Shown: positions 60,505 to 64,000 of the stretch, one piece after another
How the letters are laid out: every line of letters begins with the position of its first letter
Numbering within the stretch: the stretch's first letter is position 1
NCBI RefSeq assembly: GCF_052119645.1
Contig: NZ_JBGQOM010000002.1
Span: forward strand, 248,001-312,000
DNA length: 64,000 nucleotides
DNA from: Paraglaciecola sp030730205
Lineage (GTDB): Bacteria; Pseudomonadota; Gammaproteobacteria; Enterobacterales; Alteromonadaceae
Reading direction: 5' to 3'
Notes under the pieces: generated by a model
Seen by the model: the letters and a program-made list of their open reading frames with translations, nothing else
Databases searched by the model: none
What the model was told of the DNA's origin: nothing
Translations under genes and position numbers: made by a program

Positions 60505-62215
60505 GTTAAATTACTCATCCCTTTTTAACTTATATCAACAACTCGAACAAATAAGCACCGAGTTGGAAAATCCACCATTTCAAGCCACACTTACCAGCAA
60601 ATTAGTTGTTTTTACCAATCAATTTTTATTGTTCGCTAAAAAACACCCTGACGTGTTTAGCGCTCAGCCCCACCTATATAAATCGCAGTTTTCCCCTGAA
60701 GTAAACGTGATGTTTAATACCTTGGTTTACTTAAGTGTAATAGCAAGCCGCAATAAACTCGATGAAACCGTTCTACAGCAACTGTTAATTGCAGCCATCT
60801 GCGTAAGCTCTAGCGCTGACTCGCCTCAGGCATCTAACAACAAAACCGAGATTAAAACCAGTTTACTGCATGCACAGTTAACCTTGTTTGCTGCTTCTCG
60901 CTGGAAGTTATGCCGCCGTATGTTAGTAGTCAAAGAATATGCTTTAAGATACTTACACAAAAATTCTAACAAACTGGCTAAACTAGATACCCTACAATCC
61001 TTGCTATTTATTGCCGTCAAACTCGCTAGCTTGACCCGAAATAACGGAAAAACAGCGCCTTTAAGTTTTGCGCACGCTCTGAAAAAAATATGTCTAGACG
61101 CCCCGCAGCATTGGTACGCCCTACTCAGGCCCTTGATGTTCTATCCATCACTAATACCGCCGGGCTCTACTTTAAAAGATCAACATGACGACCTACAGCT
61201 TTGTCTCGCGCTCCAGCCTGAAAAAACAATTATTTACCCACTTTTAACTGCCAACGACACCATCAAGCAAATACCAATTCGAATAATAGAAACAGCAAAA
61301 GTGAAACAGGTTTTTTCAGTGCAAAAACTGCCTAACATTATTAAGTTAGATGAGTATTGGGGGCCCAAATTTCAACAAATCAGAGCGGCTAAATCCGAAA
61401 CCATAAGCCTTTGGAATAAAAAGACCAGCCTAAGCTCTGTACCATCAAGCTTAGTCGCCATTCAGCTTGAACTGAATACACCTCAACCTAATGTGGATAA
61501 AATTGTCGCGATACTGGAAAAAGAACAAGCTTTTTCCACGCAGTTGCAACACATTGCAAGTGCCAATAGTCGGCTTATGTTACCTATCGTTAGCTCTCGC
61601 CATGGGCTATTAATGAATGGCTTTGATCGCTCATATCAAAGCTTACTACAGCACAGTTTATTGTCTCGTTTAACGCAAGAAACCTTTCCTCTGCAAAATA
61701 GATTAGCTAACTTTACGCAGTTGTTTTGCTTTACGGCAGATGAAATCTCAAAACGTCTCGCAAGTAAAGCTTCCGACTTAGCTTCTACGGTTTGTCTATT
61801 CGCTTTATCGTATTTTTTTATTTCGCCAATGATCAGAACTCGGCACATGTGGCAACCAATCCCAGTAGAGCATTACAAACTCAGTCACCTTTTTGCACTT
61901 GAACATCCAGAGCAGTTCAAGCAATTTCCGGTAAAGTTGGCCCAAGCATGGCAACAACCTAAACAGGTAATTATTGCCTTAAAGCAGCTATCGATGGGCG
62001 ATAGCCACATAGGCGCTTCTCAAATTTGCCTTGTTATTGGCCTAGCACTTATCGCAAGCAGGGACATTTATTTTCAAGAAAATGCGAGCTGTGAACACAC
62101 TGAATTATTTAAACAAAACGCTTTTAAACAGTTAAAATTTAGTCAAACCCTATTCGACGAATTGCTCAAAGACCTTGCATTAAAAAACCAAGTATATTGC
62201 AGCCTTAGCTTTTAA
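60497..62215 (+). CDS. hypothetical protein with degenerate HDOD-like domain
   Basis: 572 residues, helical, no signal peptide. Residues about 330-440 (VDKIVAILEKEQAFSTQLQHIASANSR, then a GLLMNGFDRSYQSLL stretch) follow the pattern of an HDOD domain, in which stacked helices lead to an asparagine-serine (ANS) motif. The N-terminal half is unassigned. Coupled to the DUF3192 gene upstream. HDOD proteins commonly act in signalling outputs; nothing more can be said. Confidence 0.6.
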   Translation: MDELNYSSLFNLYQQLEQISTELENPPFQATLTSKLVVFTNQFLLFAKKHPDVFSAQPHLYKSQFSPEVNVMFNTLVYLSVIASRNKLDETVLQQLLIAAICVSSSADSPQASNNKTEIKTSLLHAQLTLFAASRWKLCRRMLVVKEYALRYLHKNSNKLAKLDTLQSLLFIAVKLASLTRNNGKTAPLSFAHALKKICLDAPQHWYALLRPLMFYPSLIPPGSTLKDQHDDLQLCLALQPEKTIIYPLLTANDTIKQIPIRIIETAKVKQVFSVQKLPNIIKLDEYWGPKFQQIRAAKSETISLWNKKTSLSSVPSSLVAIQLELNTPQPNVDKIVAILEKEQAFSTQLQHIASANSRLMLPIVSSRHGLLMNGFDRSYQSLLQHSLLSRLTQETFPLQNRLANFTQLFCFTADEISKRLASKASDLASTVCLFALSYFFISPMIRTRHMWQPIPVEHYKLSHLFALEHPEQFKQFPVKLAQAWQQPKQVIIALKQLSMGDSHIGASQICLVIGLALIASRDIYFQENASCEHTELFKQNAFKQLKFSQTLFDELLKDLALKNQVYCSLSF

Positions 62216-62338
62216 ACGATTTAGTGGCAAACTAGAAAAAAATAGGAATTTGTGGTATAAACGCGCCCTAAAATTGGCTTACGCCGTAAAAATAATAAAA
62301 CCCTACATCGACAACCTTTTAAAACGACAGGAACATTT

Positions 62339-63346
62339 ATGACTAAGCAAAGAATAACCGTTATCCGTGGAGACGGTATAGGGCCAGATATTATTGATTC
62401 AGCCTTACAGGTACTTGATAAAGTAGGGTGTGATTTTGAATATGACTTCGCCGATGCAGGCTTAGTCGCCTTAGAAAATCACGGTGAGTTATTACCTCAA
62501 GAAACCTTAGATTTAATTGCCAAAAATAAAGTAGCATTAAAAGGTCCACTCACTACACCAGTGGGAGAAGGTTTCACATCAATTAACGTTAGCTTACGTA
62601 AAAAGTTCCAGCTTTACGCTAACTTACGCCCGGTGATCTCTTTTAAAGGGACCAAAGCGCGGTATCAAGATATTGATATTGTGACTGTGCGCGAAAACAC
62701 AGAAGGCATGTATTGTGGTTTAGGCCAAATAGTCTCGCCAGATGGCAGTCGAGCCGAAGCAAAGAGCGTGATCACTCGTGAAGGCGCAGAGCGCATTTTA
62801 GTTTACGCATACGAAATGGCGCGCCGCGATAAACGTAAAAAAGTCACCGCGGTACATAAAGCCAATATATTGAAATCAACGTCTGGCTTGTTCTTGAAGG
62901 TCGCCCGTGAAGTCGCACAGCGTTATCCTGATATAGAATCAAACGAAATGATCGTTGATAACACCTGTATGCAGTTAGTGATGAACCCTCACCAATTCGA
63001 CGTGATCGTTACCACCAACTTATTTGGTGATATTTTATCAGACTTATGTGCTGGTTTAGTGGGTGGTTTGGGAATGGCTCCAGGCGCTAACATAGGTACT
63101 GATTGCGCAATATTCGAAGCTGTACATGGTTCAGCACCTGATATCGCTGGTAAAAACTTGGCGAATCCTACCTCTGTCATTTTAGCTTCTGTACAAATGT
63201 TAGAATATCTAAAAATGGGTGAACAGGCAGATAAGATAAGACATGCACTTAAAGATGTCATTGAGTCTGGCGACCGCACAACCCGCGATCTTGGCGGCGT
63301 ACATGGCACAAGTGACTTCACTCAGGCACTATTAGAACGTCTATAA
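62339..63346 (+). CDS. NAD-dependent isocitrate/isopropylmalate-type dehydrogenase (isocitrate dehydrogenase)
   Basis: 335 residues. GDGIGPDI near the N-terminus, NVSLRKKFQLYANLRPV (substrate Ser/Arg), TVRENTEGMYCGL and the metal site NLFGDILSDLCAGLVGGLGMAPGANIG with the HGSAPDIAGK loop. The short monomer, the Asp in the cofactor region and the NVSLRK motif suggest the NAD-dependent mitochondrial-like isocitrate dehydrogenase class used in many Alteromonadales; isopropylmalate or homoisocitrate specificity is less likely. Confidence 0.88.
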   Translation: MTKQRITVIRGDGIGPDIIDSALQVLDKVGCDFEYDFADAGLVALENHGELLPQETLDLIAKNKVALKGPLTTPVGEGFTSINVSLRKKFQLYANLRPVISFKGTKARYQDIDIVTVRENTEGMYCGLGQIVSPDGSRAEAKSVITREGAERILVYAYEMARRDKRKKVTAVHKANILKSTSGLFLKVAREVAQRYPDIESNEMIVDNTCMQLVMNPHQFDVIVTTNLFGDILSDLCAGLVGGLGMAPGANIGTDCAIFEAVHGSAPDIAGKNLANPTSVILASVQMLEYLKMGEQADKIRHALKDVIESGDRTTRDLGGVHGTSDFTQALLERL

Positions 63347-63358
63347 ACAACAAGAAGG

Positions 63359-63391
63359 TGCTGGATGATTATTCCAGCATCTGAGTTTTTT
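63359..63391 (+). terminator. intrinsic terminator of the dehydrogenase gene
   Basis: TGCTGG (63359-63364) and CCAGCA (63374-63379), 9-nt loop, followed after a short TCTGAG by six T. Confidence 0.65.
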
Positions 63392-63491
63392 CAGAAAATT
63401 TTTACCCTACTTTCTTTACCAATCGCTAAGTCTGAACTACTTTTTCTTTGATGCATTCGCATCCTAATGGAAATATGAATAAGGACTCGTT

Positions 63492-63797
63492 ATGAAAAAG
63501 ATCATTCCCCTTTTGCTGTTATCCAGCACAATTTTATTTTCAATCTCACCTGTGGTTTTAGCGAATTCAGTGGTTGATAAAACCCAAACGATGCAGATGA
63601 AAATACAGAAAATCAATGTTAATACCGCGACGTTAGACGAATTAATGGCATTGCCAGGTGTTGGAGCCAAGAAAGCTGCAGCTATTGTTGAATACCGTGA
63701 CAAGATGGGTAAATTTACGTCACTTGAGCAATTAGCTGATGTAAAAGGAATTGGTAAAAAAATGCTTGAGAAGATGAAAGACCACGTTAGTCTTTGA
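63492..63797 (+). CDS. ComEA-like helix-hairpin-helix protein
   Basis: 101 residues. Signal peptide MKKIIPLLLLSSTILFSISP to about residue 25, then INVNTATLDELMALPGVGAKKAAAIVEYR and a second HhH (LADVKGIGKKMLEKM), the ComEA pattern. Such periplasmic DNA-binding proteins pull DNA in during natural transformation, which fits the many pilus genes in the window. AAGGA 9 nt before the ATG. Confidence 0.9.
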   Translation: MKKIIPLLLLSSTILFSISPVVLANSVVDKTQTMQMKIQKINVNTATLDELMALPGVGAKKAAAIVEYRDKMGKFTSLEQLADVKGIGKKMLEKMKDHVSL

Positions 63798-63801
63798 GGA
63801 A

Positions 63802-63837
63802 AATAGCTCGGCAACTATCATTGCCGAGCTATTTTTT
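63802..63837. terminator. bidirectional intrinsic terminator between comEA-like gene and galU
   Basis: AATAGCTCGGCAA (63802-63814), loop CTATCA, TTGCCGAGCTATT (63821-63833), with T run on the plus strand. Confidence 0.92.
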
Positions 63838-63848
63838 AAAAGGTACGA

Positions 63849-64000
63849 CTACAGCTCTAAGCCTTTCAAAAAGCCTTTAAATTGCTCACCTAGCTCGGGG
63901 TGGCGCAGTGCAAACTCAACATTTGCCGTCATATAACCTAACTTACTACCACAATCATGGCTACGGCCTTTCATATAGTAAGCATCAACTTGCTCAGTTT
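63849..64000 (-). CDS. galU: UTP-glucose-1-phosphate uridylyltransferase, 3' end only
   Basis: The last 50 codons are visible, ending in TAG at 63849-63851. The peptide (DAYYMKGRSHDCGSKLGYM, then NVEFALRHPELGEQFKGF) is the C-terminal signature of GalU. It makes UDP-glucose for envelope sugars. The gene runs off the right edge of the window. Confidence 0.9.
   Translation of the reverse strand, partial: TEQVDAYYMKGRSHDCGSKLGYMTANVEFALRHPELGEQFKGFLKGLEL

Overview
The window is chromosomal DNA from a gammaproteobacterium, most likely a marine member of the Alteromonadales (Paraglaciecola/Glaciecola/Alteromonas-like). This placement is inferred from the housekeeping proteins and their gene order (adk-htpG-recR, ybaB-dnaX-apt, ispH-fkpB-lspA-ileS-ribF-murJ-rpsT, truC-yqcC, syd/queF/ppnN); no rRNA gene is present to confirm it. 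I found no tRNA, rRNA or CRISPR array.

Layout. (1) 1-4639: heat-shock and housekeeping block: ibpA-type small heat-shock gene with a ROSE-like RNA thermometer, a MAPEG membrane protein, adk, htpG with a sigma-32 promoter, recR. (2) 4666-23152: an integrated genomic island of about 18.5 kb. It splits the usual ybaB-recR gene pair. It is bounded by a 14-bp direct repeat that is the 3' end of ybaB, so the island supplies the last codons of the present ybaB. Cargo: a three-gene operon with a secreted trypsin-like protease, several small unknown genes, a winged-helix/nuclease-like protein beside a hairpin-rich origin-like region, three tiny membrane proteins, a McrBC type IV restriction system, an excisionase-like gene and a tyrosine integrase. 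Its right part is a mini-array of attC-bounded gene cassettes with no integron integrase, one attC being interrupted by an IS1182-family element. (3) 23132-30162: ybaB-dnaX-apt; a copper/metallophore RiPP-type operon (EGKCG-repeat precursor, DUF692 and DUF2063-type proteins); glnB-nadE. (4) 30317-42317: type IV pilus minor pilins, as two same-strand operons (pilV-pilW-pilX-pilY1-pilE and a second fimT-pilW-pilX-pilV-like set) plus a lone FimT-like and a second PilE-like gene. (5) 42341-50335: ispH, fkpB, lspA, ileS, ribF, murJ and rpsT (UUG start). (6) 50407-64000: flavodoxin, truC, yqcC, conserved hypotheticals, a universal stress protein, a csrB regulatory RNA with its GacA/UvrY box, GNAT, syd, queF, ppnN, two DUF3192 paralogues, a probable HDOD-like protein, NAD-dependent isocitrate dehydrogenase, a ComEA-like protein and the 3' end of galU.

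The points most worth attention are the island junctions in ybaB, the integrase-less cassette array with an IS inside an attC, the secreted-protease operon, the origin-like inverted repeat at 12.1-12.4 kb, the csrB RNA, the ROSE-type thermometer and the dnaX frameshift signal. All were read by eye. Family assignments rest on recognised motifs and remembered family sequences, not on database searches.
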